A stretch of 64,000 nucleotides of DNA from Episyrphus balteatus (Eukaryota; Arthropoda; Insecta; Diptera; Syrphidae). The stretch spans positions 78,934,253 to 78,998,252 of the forward strand of contig NC_079135.1 in NCBI RefSeq assembly GCF_945859705.1. The letters are read 5' to 3'. Under the pieces are notes generated by a model. That model was not told where the DNA came from, did no database searches, and worked only from the letters and a program-made list of their open reading frames with translations. A program made the translations under genes and the position numbers. Shown piece by piece: positions 1 to 10,917 of the stretch (within the stretch, counting starts at the first letter, position 1; each line of letters opens with the position of its first letter).

Positions 1-2
1 CG

Positions 3-446
3 ATATTCGGGTTTTTGGATTTTTTTCAAAATTCCGAGAAAATCCAGTTTGAAAGTTCGGGTAAATTGTTTTTTTTGAAAAACCCCCGAACCTTTGAACG
101 CTCCTGGAAGCTAAACCGCTTGAGAGAAATTTTTGGGAGTGATGCCAAATGGTAGCTTGTGTCATGGGCTTACGCTTTGCCTATTGTTAGATTTTTAAAA
201 AGCTCATCTTCCATGTTAAACCGCCAAATCATGACTATTTTTTCAGCATCGGGCTTAACTTTTTTTTTAACCTTTAAGTTCTCCCAGTTTGAGAACCCGT
301 GGACCTACAGTGATGGGAGTTGTACCCAAATGTAGGTTAGAGTCCCCGTTACCTTTGGGTATCAAAAAAATTTTTGTACCCTTTTTTTCAAAATCCCGAG
401 ATATAGGCGTTGGAAGTTGGGGGTGCGAAAAAGCTTCTGAGAGCTG
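3..446. repeat. Satellite-linked block, copy 1
   Basis: First of three near-identical non-14-bp blocks embedded in the satellite. It runs from ATATTCGGG to GAGAGCTG, where the 14-bp units resume. It contains several short A or T runs but no persistent reading frame. Two segments inside it (about 92-180 and 271-358) resemble each other, and 371-430 resembles 13-75, suggesting descent from a roughly 179-bp unit repeated about 2.5 times. Confidence 0.85.
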
Positions 447-865
447 GATTGATAAATGTGGATAGATAAATGTCGATAGATAAATGTGGATAGATAAATG
501 TGGATAGATAAATGTGGATAGATAAATGTGGATAGATAAATGTCGATAGATAAATGTCGATAGATAAATGTGGATAGATAAATGTGGATAGATAAATGTG
601 GATTGATAAATGTGGATAGATAAATGTCGATAGATAAATGTGGATTGATTAATGTGGATAGATAAATGTGGATTGATAAATGTGGATAGATAAATGTCGA
701 TAGATAAATGTGGATAGATAAATGTGGATTGATTAATGTGGATAGATAAATGTCGATAGATAAATGTGGATAGATAAATATCGATAGATAAATGTCGATA
801 GATAAATGTGGATTGATAAATGTGGATAGATAAATGTCGCTAGATAAATGTCGATAGATAGTGGT
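447..865. repeat. 14-bp satellite sub-array 1
   Basis: About 30 tandem 14-bp units. The GTGGAT, GTCGAT and GATTGAT variants are interspersed irregularly rather than in a fixed higher-order pattern. The final units (CGCTAGAT, CGATAGATAGTGG) match those preceding block copy 3, so the junction is conserved. Confidence 0.9.
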
Positions 866-1307
866 ATATTCGGGTTTTTGGATTTTTTTCAAAATTCCGA
901 GAAAATCCAGTTTGAAAGTTCGGGTAAATTGTTTTTTTCGAAAAAGCCCCGAACCTTTGAACGCTCCTGGAAGCTAAACCGCTTGAGAAAAATTTTTGGG
1001 AGTGATGCCAAATGGTAGCTTGTGTCATGGGCTTACGCCTTGCGCATTGCTAGATTTTTAAAAAGCTCATCTTCCATGTTAAACCGCCAAATTATGCTTA
1101 TTTTTTCAGCATCGGGCTTAACTTTTTTTTTAACCTTTAACTTCTCCCATTTTGAGAACCCGTGGACCTACAGTGATGGGAGTTGTACCCAAATGTAGGT
1201 TAGAGTCCCCGTTACCTTTGGGTATCAAAAAATTTTTTTTACTCTTTTTCAAAATCCCGAGATATAGGCGTTGGAAGTTGGGGGTGCGAAAAAGCTTCTG
1301 AGAGCTG
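866..1307. repeat. Satellite-linked block, copy 2
   Basis: Same block as at position 3, differing by scattered substitutions and homopolymer length changes. Both junctions with the 14-bp units are conserved, which argues that block and array spread together. Confidence 0.85.
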
Positions 1308-2181
1308 GATAGATAAATGTGGATAGATAAATGTGGATTGATAAATGTGGGTAGATAAATGTCGATAGATAAATGTGGATAGATAAATGTGGATAGATAA
1401 ATGTCGATAGATAAATGTCGATAGATAAATGTGGATAGATAAATGTGGATAGATAAATGTGGATTGATAAATGTGGATAGATAAATGTGGATAGATAAAT
1501 GTGGATAGATAAATGTGGATAGATAAATGTGGATTGATAATTTATCTATCCACATTTATCTATCGACATTTATCTATCCACATTTATCAATCCACATTTA
1601 TCTATCCACATTTATCTATCCACATTTATCAATCCACATTTATCGATCCACATTTATCTAGATAGATAAATGTGGATAGATAAATGTGGATAGATAAATT
1701 TATCTAGATAGATAAATGTGGATAGATAAATGTGGATAGATAAATGTGGATAGATAAATGTGGATAGATAAATGTCGATAGATAAATGTGGATAGATAAA
1801 TGTGGATAGATAAATGTGGATAGATAAATGTGGATTGATAAATGTGGATAGATAAATGTGGATAGATAAATGTGGATTGATAAATGTGGATAGATAAATG
1901 TGGATTGATTAATGTGGATAGATAAATGTCGATAGATAAATGTGGATAGATAAATGTGGATAGATAAATGTGGATAGATAAATGTGGATAGATAAATGTG
2001 GATAGATAAATGTGGATAGATAAATGTGGATTGATTAATGTGGATAGATAAATGTCGATAGATAAATGTGGATAGATAAATGTCGATAGATAAATGTGGA
2101 TAGATAAATGTGGATTGATAAATGTGGATAGATAAATGTCGCTAGATAAATGTCGATAGATAAATGTCGATAGATAGTGGT
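1308..2181. repeat. 14-bp satellite sub-array 2 with inverted segment
   Basis: The longest sub-array. Units run in the forward sense to about 1540, in reverse complement from about 1541 to 1660 (TATCTATCCACATTTATC pattern), then forward again. The reversal ends in the palindrome TATCTAGATA, and a second TATCTAGATA junction occurs at about 1701-1710, suggesting a local inversion plus small duplication. Confidence 0.88.
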
Positions 2182-2622
2182 ATATTCGGGTTTTTGGATT
2201 TTTTTCAAAATTCCGAGAAAATCCAGTTTGAAAGTTCGGGTAAATTGTTTTTTTCGAAAAAGCCCCGAACCTTTGAACGCTCCTGGAAGCTAAACCGCTT
2301 GAGAGAAATTTTTGGGAGTGATGCCAAATGGTAGCTTGTGTCATGGGCTTACGCTTTGCACATTGCTAGATTTTTAAAAAGCTCATCTTCCATGTTAAAC
2401 CGCCAAATCATACCTATTTTTTCAGCATCGGGCTTAACTTTTTTTTAACCTTTAAGTTCTCCCAGTTTGAGAACCCGTGGTCCTACAGTGATGGGAGTTG
2501 TACCCAAATGTAGGTTAGAGTCCCCGTTACCTTTGGGTATCAAAACATTTTTTTTACCCTTTTTCAAAATCCCGAGATATAGGCGTTGGAAGTTGGGGGT
2601 GCGAAAAAGCTTCTGGGAGCTG
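2182..2622. repeat. Satellite-linked block, copy 3
   Basis: Third copy of the embedded block, again bordered by the same satellite junctions. Copies 1-3 share the same order of sequence throughout, so the block is a stable part of the repeat family. Confidence 0.85.
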
Positions 2623-3060
2623 GATTGATAAATGTGGATAGATAAATGTCGATGTCGATAGATAAATGTCGATAGATAAATGTGGATTGATAAATGTGGA
2701 TTGATAAATGTGGATAGATAAATGTGGATAGATAAATGTCGATAGATAAATGTCGATAGATAAATGTGGATAGATAAATGTCTCAAGACAAATGTCTCTA
2801 GACAAATGTCTCTAGACAAATGTCTCTAGACAAATGTCTCTAGACAAATGTCTCTAGACAAATGTCTCTAGACAAATGTCTCTAGACAAATGTCTCAATA
2901 TAAATGTCGATTAATAAATGTGTCTAGATAAATGTCTCTAGATAAATGTCGCTAGATAAATGTCGCTAGATAAATGTCATGAGAAATGTCTCATGAGAAA
3001 TGGTTTATGAGATATGAGACATATCCCGTGAGACATGTCCCATGAGACATGTCCCAAGAG
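2623..3060. repeat. 14-bp satellite sub-array 3 grading into a variant
   Basis: Forward 14-bp units continue to about 2777, then switch to a run of nearly identical AAATGTCTCTAGAC units (also 14 bp) to about 2890. After that come degenerate mixed units, and finally ATGAGACATGTCCC-like units to about 3060. The preserved 14-bp period shows that the variant is a diverged form of the main satellite, locally homogenised. Confidence 0.85.
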
Positions 3061-3120
3061 TCACACTTACTGGTGCCAGGAGCTGACTGTCGATGTTATT
3101 TCGTTGACGACCGCAGCCAA

Positions 3121-3140
3121 ACTGAATATTGTGATTTGTG
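3121..3140. repeat. LINE target-site duplication, left copy
   Basis: ACTGAATATTGTGATTTGTG. The first 14 bases are identical, and 18 of 20 match, to the copy at 4470-4489 on the other side of the LINE fragment. It sits next to a poly-T run (the poly-A tail of the minus-strand element), the expected position for a duplication made by target-primed reverse transcription. Confidence 0.85.
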
Positions 3141-4469
3141 CTTTTTTTTTTTTTTTAGATTAAGGTTTGTTTTTATTTTGCTTAAGTTTTATACATACAA
3201 TGGACTTAAAACTAGGCTTATAATTAACTATTACTAGATTGTTGGCTTGGAAGGGGCCTAACTTATTTCTACTGGCTAAAAGGATGGTTTTATAAAATAT
3301 AAATACATATTTCTGACGACTTAATCTAATACATGAAAATTTAAATTGAAAAGAAATGTCTTGTTAAATAAAATAAGAAAATTAATTATAACTCAAGGTT
3401 TTTATCCCCTGTCGTGTTCGCTGTCCGCTCTTTCGTAGAATGGTCTTCCTTCGTTGAAGAGTACATCCTGGAATCTGGCATCGATTATCGCTCTTGGGTG
3501 TAGGTACCTTTGGCTGGTGAGAATTTCGTCCTGTAGCAGTTGTTGTACTTCCGGGTTTGGATGTCCTTCGAGGTTCCTCAAAATTCGGCTGGATAGTTCC
3601 ATCATATGCTGGTCGATTGGGATGATGTCAGCTGCCTCGTACAGCTTCTTATTTGGCCAGTACTTCCTCGTTAGGGGGTTCCGATAAAGTCCAGTGCAAA
3701 CTCTGAGTATTTTCCTCTCGAAGAGTTTGATCTTCTTCATGGCTGATGGTGAAATTGTGAACCAGACCGGGCAGGCATAGGTGATGACGGGCCTGATGAG
3801 CTGCTTGTAGAGGAGTAGTTTTGTCTTCTTTGAGAGTCCATACTGCCTCCTTAGTAGAGGATGTACCAGGTGAAACGAAAAACTGGAGCGTTTCAAGATG
3901 GCTGCAGCGTGTTTGTTAAACTTCATCCGGTTGGTGAAGTTTACTCCCAGGTATTTGGCTTTGTCCTTTGTAGTCACTACCGTGTTGTCAGGAAATCCTA
4001 TGGTAATGTTCCGACTCCTTTCAGCGATCCTTCTACGGGCCCTCGTCCTTGTCCGTGGTGGTCTGAAGCAAATTAGTTCCGTCTTGCTGGCGTTGATCTT
4101 CAATCCCCATTTGAGGTAGTAGTTCCAGAGATTGTAGATGTGCTCCTGCACTCTACGGGCTGCTATCTCCGGCGATAATGATGTTGAGTATGTGATGGAG
4201 TCATCTGCGTACAGTTTGGTCCTCGTGCCTGGCGGGTTTTCGGGTTGATCTGCGGTGAAAATGTTGAAAAGAAAAGGGCCTAATCTTGACCCTTGCGGAA
4301 CTCCGGCCTTAATGGGTCGTAGTCCTGACTTGTCGCTGGAAACCTGTACAAAGAAGAGACGATTAGTAAGAAAATTTTTGATAATTTTGGAAAGCCAAAT
4401 TCCATTAGCTTAAAGATGAGTCCTTTGATCCAGACGCTGTCAAATGCCTTCTCGATGTCTATCAGGCAT
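3141..4469 (-). mobile_element. 5'-truncated Jockey-type LINE insertion
   Basis: Non-LTR retrotransposon fragment read on the minus strand: RT palm onward, a short 3' UTR (about 3157-3401) and a poly-A tail (poly-T at 3142-3156 on plus). It is bounded by a 20-bp imperfect target duplication (3121-3140 and 4470-4489). The insertion starts just before RT motif A, so the endonuclease, ORF1 and N-terminal RT were never copied in. One frameshift interrupts the coding part. It is a dead copy. Jockey-clade assignment is by motif resemblance only. Confidence 0.88.
3402..4469 (-). pseudogene. Reverse transcriptase fragment, Jockey-like, frameshifted
   Basis: Read on the minus strand, the fragment begins with RT motif A (LIDIEKAFDSVW). 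A frameshift in an A/T run near 4375-4395 moves the frame. Coding then continues through FLTNR, the motif-B region GVPQGSRLGP, the catalytic YADD (motif C) and the thumb/C-terminal part (KYLGV, LYKQLIRPVITYACPVW), and stops at 3402. The open frame at 3402-4151 on its own starts artificially at a GTG; translation upstream is open to the frameshift. The order and motifs match Jockey-clade LINEs. It cannot make an active enzyme because the N-terminal RT is absent and the frame is broken. Confidence 0.87.
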
Positions 4470-4489
4470 ACTGAATATTGTGAGTGGTG
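4470..4489. repeat. LINE target-site duplication, right copy
   Basis: ACTGAATATTGTGAGTGGTG, matching 3121-3140 at 18 of 20 positions. It marks the 5' truncation point of the minus-strand LINE. Confidence 0.85.
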
Positions 4490-4679
4490 TGTGGCCCTAT
4501 TTATAGCAAAATATGATCCTCCCGCAGAAATGTTTAATTCTATTTCCTTTTTTTGTTTAGTAGTAGGTACACTCCGCCCCTGGGTGTGGTGTTTTAAGTT
4601 TTTTTTTTTTTTTCTTGATAGACAAAGTCTAATTGGTAGGGTTTTCAGACCCATCCTTTGCTAGTTTTGTATGGCATGA

Positions 4680-4703
4680 TTCTGGAGGGTGGACCCTCCA
4701 GAA
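4680..4703. repeat. Short inverted repeat (hairpin)
   Basis: TTCTGGAGGGT followed by two bases and its exact reverse complement ACCCTCCAGAA. GC-rich for this region. No role can be assigned. Confidence 0.6.
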
Positions 4704-7700
4704 CTTTTTTATTTATATTTTTTTTATTTACTAGCCTACTTCCGATACGATAATCGGAAGAAGGCTAAAATTGATTTCTGTTAATTCGACCCCCCAATAC
4801 CCCTCCTCTATTAATCAAGTTTTATTTGAGGTTTATAGATTTATGTGAATTTTTTTATAAACGTCTTGTGCTCTGGTCTCATGGGGGCCCCTATAATTCG
4901 GGGACCCTGTTACATTGATACAGCTGATACAGCACCAGCTACGCCTCTGCCAAATAGCTATTTCATCTCGGAGACGGGCACAGTCCCGAAATTATGAATC
5001 CCAGAATAACAAAAACCCAAAAATCTTACATCCAGAAAAACGAAAATTCTGAAAACCCATTAAGTAAATATCGTTACTCGAGATATTTGATGTAAAAAAA
5101 ATCTATGGATAAATTATAAAGACTTTTTCTGTTACTTTTTGAGTTTTTGTCTATAACTTGAAAAGTAAACCGAATTTGAAAATTTGTATTAATTAATTTT
5201 TTGTAGATAATAAAATTTCCTATCGATATGTATCCTTTAAAAAAATTCAAAATTGAAATATTGTAAAAAACTTAAGAAAAACTATTCAAAACAGAGAAAA
5301 AAACGAAATTTTTGATGTTTTTACTAAATGGTCTATTTTTATCATTTGAGCATTTATAGATATTTAACATGTAAAGGAGAAAAAAAGATACTTTATCTTT
5401 CAACATAATGGTAACAAAACTTGAATACGGCTAAAATTGGATAAAATATGGACTTTCAAAATCTACTGTTTTTGGTCTTTTTGAACCAACGACAAAAAAC
5501 TTTGAAAAATCATACGTCGAAAACCTATCCATCGTAAATTTTTTTAAAGTGATTTTCGAGTCCCTGAGGTCAAATTACGTTAGAAAAAAAAAATTGGTAT
5601 TGAGTGTCCGTCCATTTTGTCTGTAAACCAGTGTAATTAATCAGCGTTTTAATGAACTTAGAAAGAATTAAAGTATGTAAGTGTGATTGATCGGTAGCTT
5701 GAGTAAAAAAGACTGCTTGGACAAAAGCAGTTTTTCATCAGCTCGGGAAAAATCTAGTAGAAAAGGACAGATAAAAAAGCTTCGCAATGATCTTTCCAGT
5801 AAAGAAGAACATCTCTTTAAAACGAACGGGCGCGAAAATTCTTTGCTTTTAAATGAGCAGTTTCCTATGATATACTTTTCAAAGGCCAAACCTAATTTCT
5901 AAACAAATACCCAATGTCACAAACAAAGAAACCAGAATAGGCTTGAAAAACTCCAAGAAAGGAAAAGCAATTGATGAAAAAGAAACTCACTATTCTAACA
6001 TCTAAACTTATCAGCTGTTACAAAATCTTAAAATTCTAAAGTTAAATATCCTTACAAATGTACAAAAAACTTTCAATTTGGATTAATTTCTCATCACAGT
6101 GGTAAAACTTTAAAATTAAGTTAAAATGCAAGCAAAGACTCCAAAAATAAAAATAAAATATGTATGTATTTTAATTTATTGAGTCAGTGTGTGTGTGAGC
6201 TGTAAAAGTTATCAACACTACCAGTAGGTACCTTAAGTTGCACCCACAAAGTAATTTAACCATAGTGAGGTAGGTACCTAGTACCTACTGTACATAAAAA
6301 CATTAAGATTATCTTTTATCTCTATACACGGGGAGAGTTGTTTTTGCCAAAAACAGAGCATCAACCCTTTTAACAGTGCCCCACAGCACTCTTCCACTAT
6401 AAAATGCAAAGATGGCTTTTGCAGGGTGATGAAAATTTCACACACACACATGCAGCAATCCAACCACCACAAGGTCCTTAATGACAACACTGCACTTTGC
6501 AAAGTTTTAAAGTAAATTGCACCAGACACCGGATATTATACGGTTACTTACATTATGTAGATATAATACTGTCCGGTATTTTGACACCATAAAGCCAAAC
6601 AAAAAATGAACATTACTTTAGACACTTGCTTTGAGGAAAATTTGAAAGCCTTTAGCCGTTAGCAGGTGCTTGAAAATTTGTTAGCTTTAAAAGTGGTTCA
6701 TTTGGTAAATATTTTGCCTGCCAGCTAATGCCTGAGTATACATAAAAGTTAATTCGATTCAACCGCCAAACAAACAATCAAAAACCCGCCGAATAACGAA
6801 CGGGAGATGATTGCATTCAGCGCGCAATGATAGTAGACAAAACCAACTGAGTTAAAGTAATAATATGAAAGAACAGTTCGTTCCGTTTCGTGCTACAATT
6901 CTACAATCATTGTGATTCCGCATATCCCTTTCAAATTATACTGCATAATTAAATTAAATGGTGTACTTCCGTTGCGCGACTTTATAATGAAAAGTGTGAG
7001 TTGTTTTTTTCTTTTGTTTTGTTTTTTTGAATAAAAAAAACTCAAATGCACGGTATGATGGCAATGATGATAAAAGAAATTTAAATTTTTATTCTGCCAC
7101 ATTTTTGGTTGCTATTGTGATGTGCAATGGTAATGGTGATGATGATGATGACGACAAACATCCTTCTTCATAGTCATTGGCGTTGTGCGTAGTAAATTGA
7201 ATGGTTAAATGTTAATGTTAACTGCGATTGTCGGAAGCAACCAACAGAGTGTGTCATCATCATCAGCCTGTGTATGGTCCATGAATCTCTCTTCAATGAC
7301 TGTCATCACGTTTGATTTTGTGTATCACATTCACACACAAACACATTCAGGATATGTTCATTTTTATGGCATTCACAAATATTATGTTGTCTTTTTTATA
7401 TTATGATGCTATTTTATTTACCAAAAAATTAATTTCAATTAAATTACTGACATGATGATTTGTTCTGTGGAATTTTCATTCTGATATTTGATTTAAAAAC
7501 AAAAATACTCAACTTTACTTTTTTTTTTATTAAGATGCATTTTTGAGAGAGAAATATTATTATTGTCGTTGAACCTATTTTTTCTAAATACATTTTTATA
7601 AATATTTTTTTGAAAAATATAACCAAAACAGTTGTACAAAAAATTAGTAAAAATGAAAGCTTTTTGTGGGACGAAATATAGAAAGTTAAATTTTTTCAAC

Positions 7701-7776
7701 ATCTGATAGAAGGGTGATAGAAAAGCTAAAGTCTTAGTTTTCGGGATGCCTCACAGTGGGACGAATGTATGGACAG

Positions 7777-7812
7777 ATCGGCATTTCTGCCGATAGTTTC
7801 TGACTGAAACTA
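7777..7812. repeat. Two abutting small hairpins
   Basis: ATCGGCA-loop-TGCCGAT (7777-7794) is followed immediately by TAGTTTC-loop-GAAACTA (7794-7812). Probably part of an unidentified decayed repeat; CACAGTGGG just upstream resembles a transposon end. Confidence 0.45.
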
Positions 7813-8318
7813 TGCAAAGTTTAACAAAGTTTTTATTTACACCTAAATCTATAAATTAAACATGAAAACTAATTAAAAGAAAACGCTTTAGCAAAAAAAT
7901 TAATTTTTATTAAATTAAAAGAGTTGAGCAGCGAACTTTTTTTAGGATTTATTTTTTTTCTATAAGTTAATTTATGTTAAATAGAACTTACAATGGTATA
8001 GATATTACAACTTTATAATTTGAATATACAAACAAAAAAGAAAATAGCAATATAAAGAAACAAAACTTTTACGAATAAAAAATACAACACAAAAAAAAAA
8101 CGTTCTTATTATTAGATTTTATTTTAAATACCTTGATGAGTGTTATCATCCACTGTTAAATTAATTTCTTACCGCACACAAAATTTTGGGAGTACTAAAA
8201 TTTATTTAAAAACACCTGATTTTTCAAAATGAAAAAAAAACTTGGCAATGTTTGCCGCCCTATAATTTTTGCACTGATTGGTCAATGCAAATAATTTTGA
8301 TATAGTTAGAGACTAAAT

Positions 8319-8400
8319 ACAGGGTGTCCCGGGATGAGATAAGAAGACTTTGAAGTATGATTCTTGGGTATAATCTAAGAAAAAATTTGTTCTCTAGTAA
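8319..8400 (+). repeat. ACAGGGTGT-type dispersed repeat, copy 1
   Basis: Begins ACAGGGTGTCCCG and stays similar for about 75 bp, through TTGGGTATA, TAAGAAAAAA and TTCTCT, to a second copy in the same orientation at 26909. The ACAGGGTGT start is like DNA-transposon termini (compare the MITE at 21858). No matching right end was confidently found. Confidence 0.5.
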
Positions 8401-10917
8401 CTCTCTATCTGCAAAGTTGATACCCTTTAGCGATGATTTAAGAAAACGCTTACTTTAGTATGCCTTTACTCATGTTAATGTAAATCTTTTTTAGTTGCTC
8501 AGATATTAATTTTTAAATGGCATTATTGTTTTTTTACCCATAATAATTTTTGACTTTGGGGCCGATTTTCTTCTATAAATGTGTTATAAACATACCCCCT
8601 TATTTATAAACGTTGTATAACTTTATACAACTGTTTAAATTTAGAAAATGTGATCAAAAACCTTGTTTATTGTTGTCTTATAGCCGTCAAACTTAAACAC
8701 AAGAATAGATTGCCTTAACTGCGAATAATGTGATTATTATTTTTATTAAATAAAGCATATTTCCAACAATTTGAAAAAAGTTATGCAGTGTATAAGTAGA
8801 CAAAAATCTAATAAATACGACTGATAGTGTTTTATAAATTTATATTTATAAAAAAACAATAGGTAATGAACAAAAATGTTGTTGACAGTTTGCCAGAAAA
8901 CTCATAGATTTTATGATATTTAGGAAAACCTGCACTAGGTTAAATCTCTAAAAAAAGTGTTTTTTAAAAGAATATTTTTTCCCGTCCTTCAAGAACAAGA
9001 GACACTTTTTACAAACTGCACGTAAATGATTGCAACTAAGCTAATTTCAGTTTGTTTCTTTAATTTATTAAAAATACGGCTTTTATAAAAGCTTTACTAC
9101 TGATCAATATTCAATAATGCGTAACACCCTTATTTTAAATAAAAATACATAGATAGATACAAAGGATAAACTTCTAGAACTCTAGTTAAACTTATATTGT
9201 TTCCACAAGCGCGCGTCCTGTGCAAACATATATTGTGTATTTAACATTCAACCCCCCCAAATTGCAATAAAACAGACACACAAAAGTGCTGTTTCCCCTC
9301 CCCCTGCTTCATCAACAACAAACAAAAACAAACAAAAGTCCTCAAGAAGCGGATTTCCTATTAGATACTCAGTAAAGCCATCACCCATCCGTTAAAATCC
9401 CGGGCTTTGTGATAACGCGTCATATTTGTTTGTATATAAACAAACACACACACAGAACAAAGGCATTTCCTGCTTCCATCACGAATGCACAAAGGTAAAT
9501 TGCTTTATTAAACTCTAGTAGAACCAGAATCAGAATCCAAACTCAAACTCAAACCAACAAACTTGCAAAGAACTCTTCTTTCTATACTGCTAACAGCTAC
9601 TAACCCTTGTGAATGTTGTTTGATGAAAATATCCTTCCGCTGTCGTCACCATTTTCGTTGCTGCCACCTTCCATCTTCAAATTTCACCAGCTTCATAGAT
9701 ACTTGCGCTCTGTACCGTTGGTAGGTACTAGGTACAATGTACGTACATATGGTTCATCCCAAGCAGCCAGTCTGTTCATCTGCAAATTTATTGCCAGAAA
9801 TTATTAAAAAATTAATTCCACCCCAGTGCGCTACGCAAATACACGTGTTGCTATCCTTTTGAATTCGGGCACTAGGCAAACAGTTTTCACCACTGGCACT
9901 GGCTTTGGCATTCAGCTTAACTCATAGCTCGTCGTCATCGTCTGTCTGTCGTGTCGTACCTATGTGTTCATCAAAAGCCGGACAGAATTCCCGTCCATCG
10001 CATCGTCACCATGGATTCTATGGAGGATTCTATCAAAGCAAAAGAGCTATAGTGAGAGTGGCTCTGTTATGGCATTGAGGTCAGGGCATCCTGGGGGATA
10101 TGAATAAACCAAGGGTACATACAACGGGGAGATGACTGGATGTCTAGCCATGAATGATTTATCCCATAAAATTAGGAATGTTATTCACTTCCCATAACAC
10201 GCTTACATCATAACCATATGTGTGTAAAATCACCGCAAAAGAGAAATCTCTGTTCTAGTAGAATGTTTTGTATGTGTGGGAGAAGGTATAGGTAACTCTG
10301 TGAGCTTTTTCTTCATCACCTTCGTCCTCGTCTACGTTCTCACCAAAAGCAGTGCCTTTAGTTTTTTGGATTTTAATATGAAATTTCCTAGAAACTATTG
10401 GTTGGCCAAAAGTATGCGGCGTTGAATCTCGGATGAGAGTAGTTTTCAATGATTGGCAAGGAGTGGAAACTGAAAACCACAATAAATTTAAACTGTCGGC
10501 ATTTTTGAGTTATAGGAGCTGTGTAATTTCTGACATTCATTGAACCACATATCAAGTCTCAACGAATGTATAAGGTTGTTATAGGTACCTTGCACTCCCC
10601 CCTACCTTTCAAGGTTTTATATTCTATAAAGGTATACCTTGTGCGTTGAAAATTTAAATTGTTTGGATTTTGAGAAAAAGGACTTTCGACTTGAAAATTC
10701 AATAGGTCTTTTATGGGAATGGGCTACTTGTTTAGAAATTTAAACCAGTTGCCAGGGTGACCTAGTCTAAGAGGTTTACGTATAAAAAAATGAGTTTTTT
10801 TTTTATTACAACATGCTTGTTGGATGAGGATGAGCCTTTTAGTTAATTTTAAATTATCGGCCACTGTTCTGATATTGATGATTTTCTCACAGTAGCCCAG
10901 GAAAAATAGATTTTTTA
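8401..10917. other. Intergenic DNA without recognised gene
   Basis: AT-rich to about 9190, then a less AT-rich stretch (9190-10500) with CA-rich motifs and short overlapping frames (9613-9807 plus, 10255-10482 minus) that show no domain. That stretch could contain conserved regulatory DNA, but nothing in it proves this. A long homopolymer background resumes after 10600. Confidence 0.5.

Larger units (their letters stand above)
1..3060. repeat. 14-bp satellite array with interspersed 442-bp blocks
   Basis: The tract is built of head-to-tail 14-bp units, mainly AAATGTGGATAGAT, with variants in which GG becomes GC or TC and GATAG becomes GATTG. Three copies of a single longer block interrupt it (about 3-446, 866-1307, 2182-2622), giving a compound repeat with spacings of 863 and 1316 bp. 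Because 14 is not a multiple of 3, a 42-bp (14-codon) pattern is open in several frames; the resulting long His/Leu/Ile/Ser/Tyr-rich open frames are artefacts. The array starts at or before the window edge and decays over 2780-3060. It looks like satellite or minisatellite DNA with no coding role. Confidence 0.93.
4490..8318. other. Anonymous AT-rich intergenic DNA
   Basis: No convincing gene. Contents that can be named: a poly-T run near 4600; a near-perfect hairpin at 4680-4703 and another at 4739-4760; AT-rich low-complexity DNA (about 5000-5600) resembling decayed mobile DNA; a less AT-rich stretch at about 6150-7350 with short CA/GT and GATGAT microsatellites; and two adjacent hairpins at 7777-7812. 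Short open frames (for example 5687-5902 and 6278-6529) show no recognisable domain and are likely chance. Confidence 0.6.

Noticed and set aside
362..2819. Long minus-strand open frames rich in HLSIHIYLST repeats
   Set aside because: They are translations of the 14-bp satellite, which stays open because three units make 42 bp. They occur in overlapping frames and have no other gene features.
1..3060. CRISPR-like array
   Set aside because: Repeats are 14 bp, directly tandem without unique spacers, and the DNA is eukaryotic.
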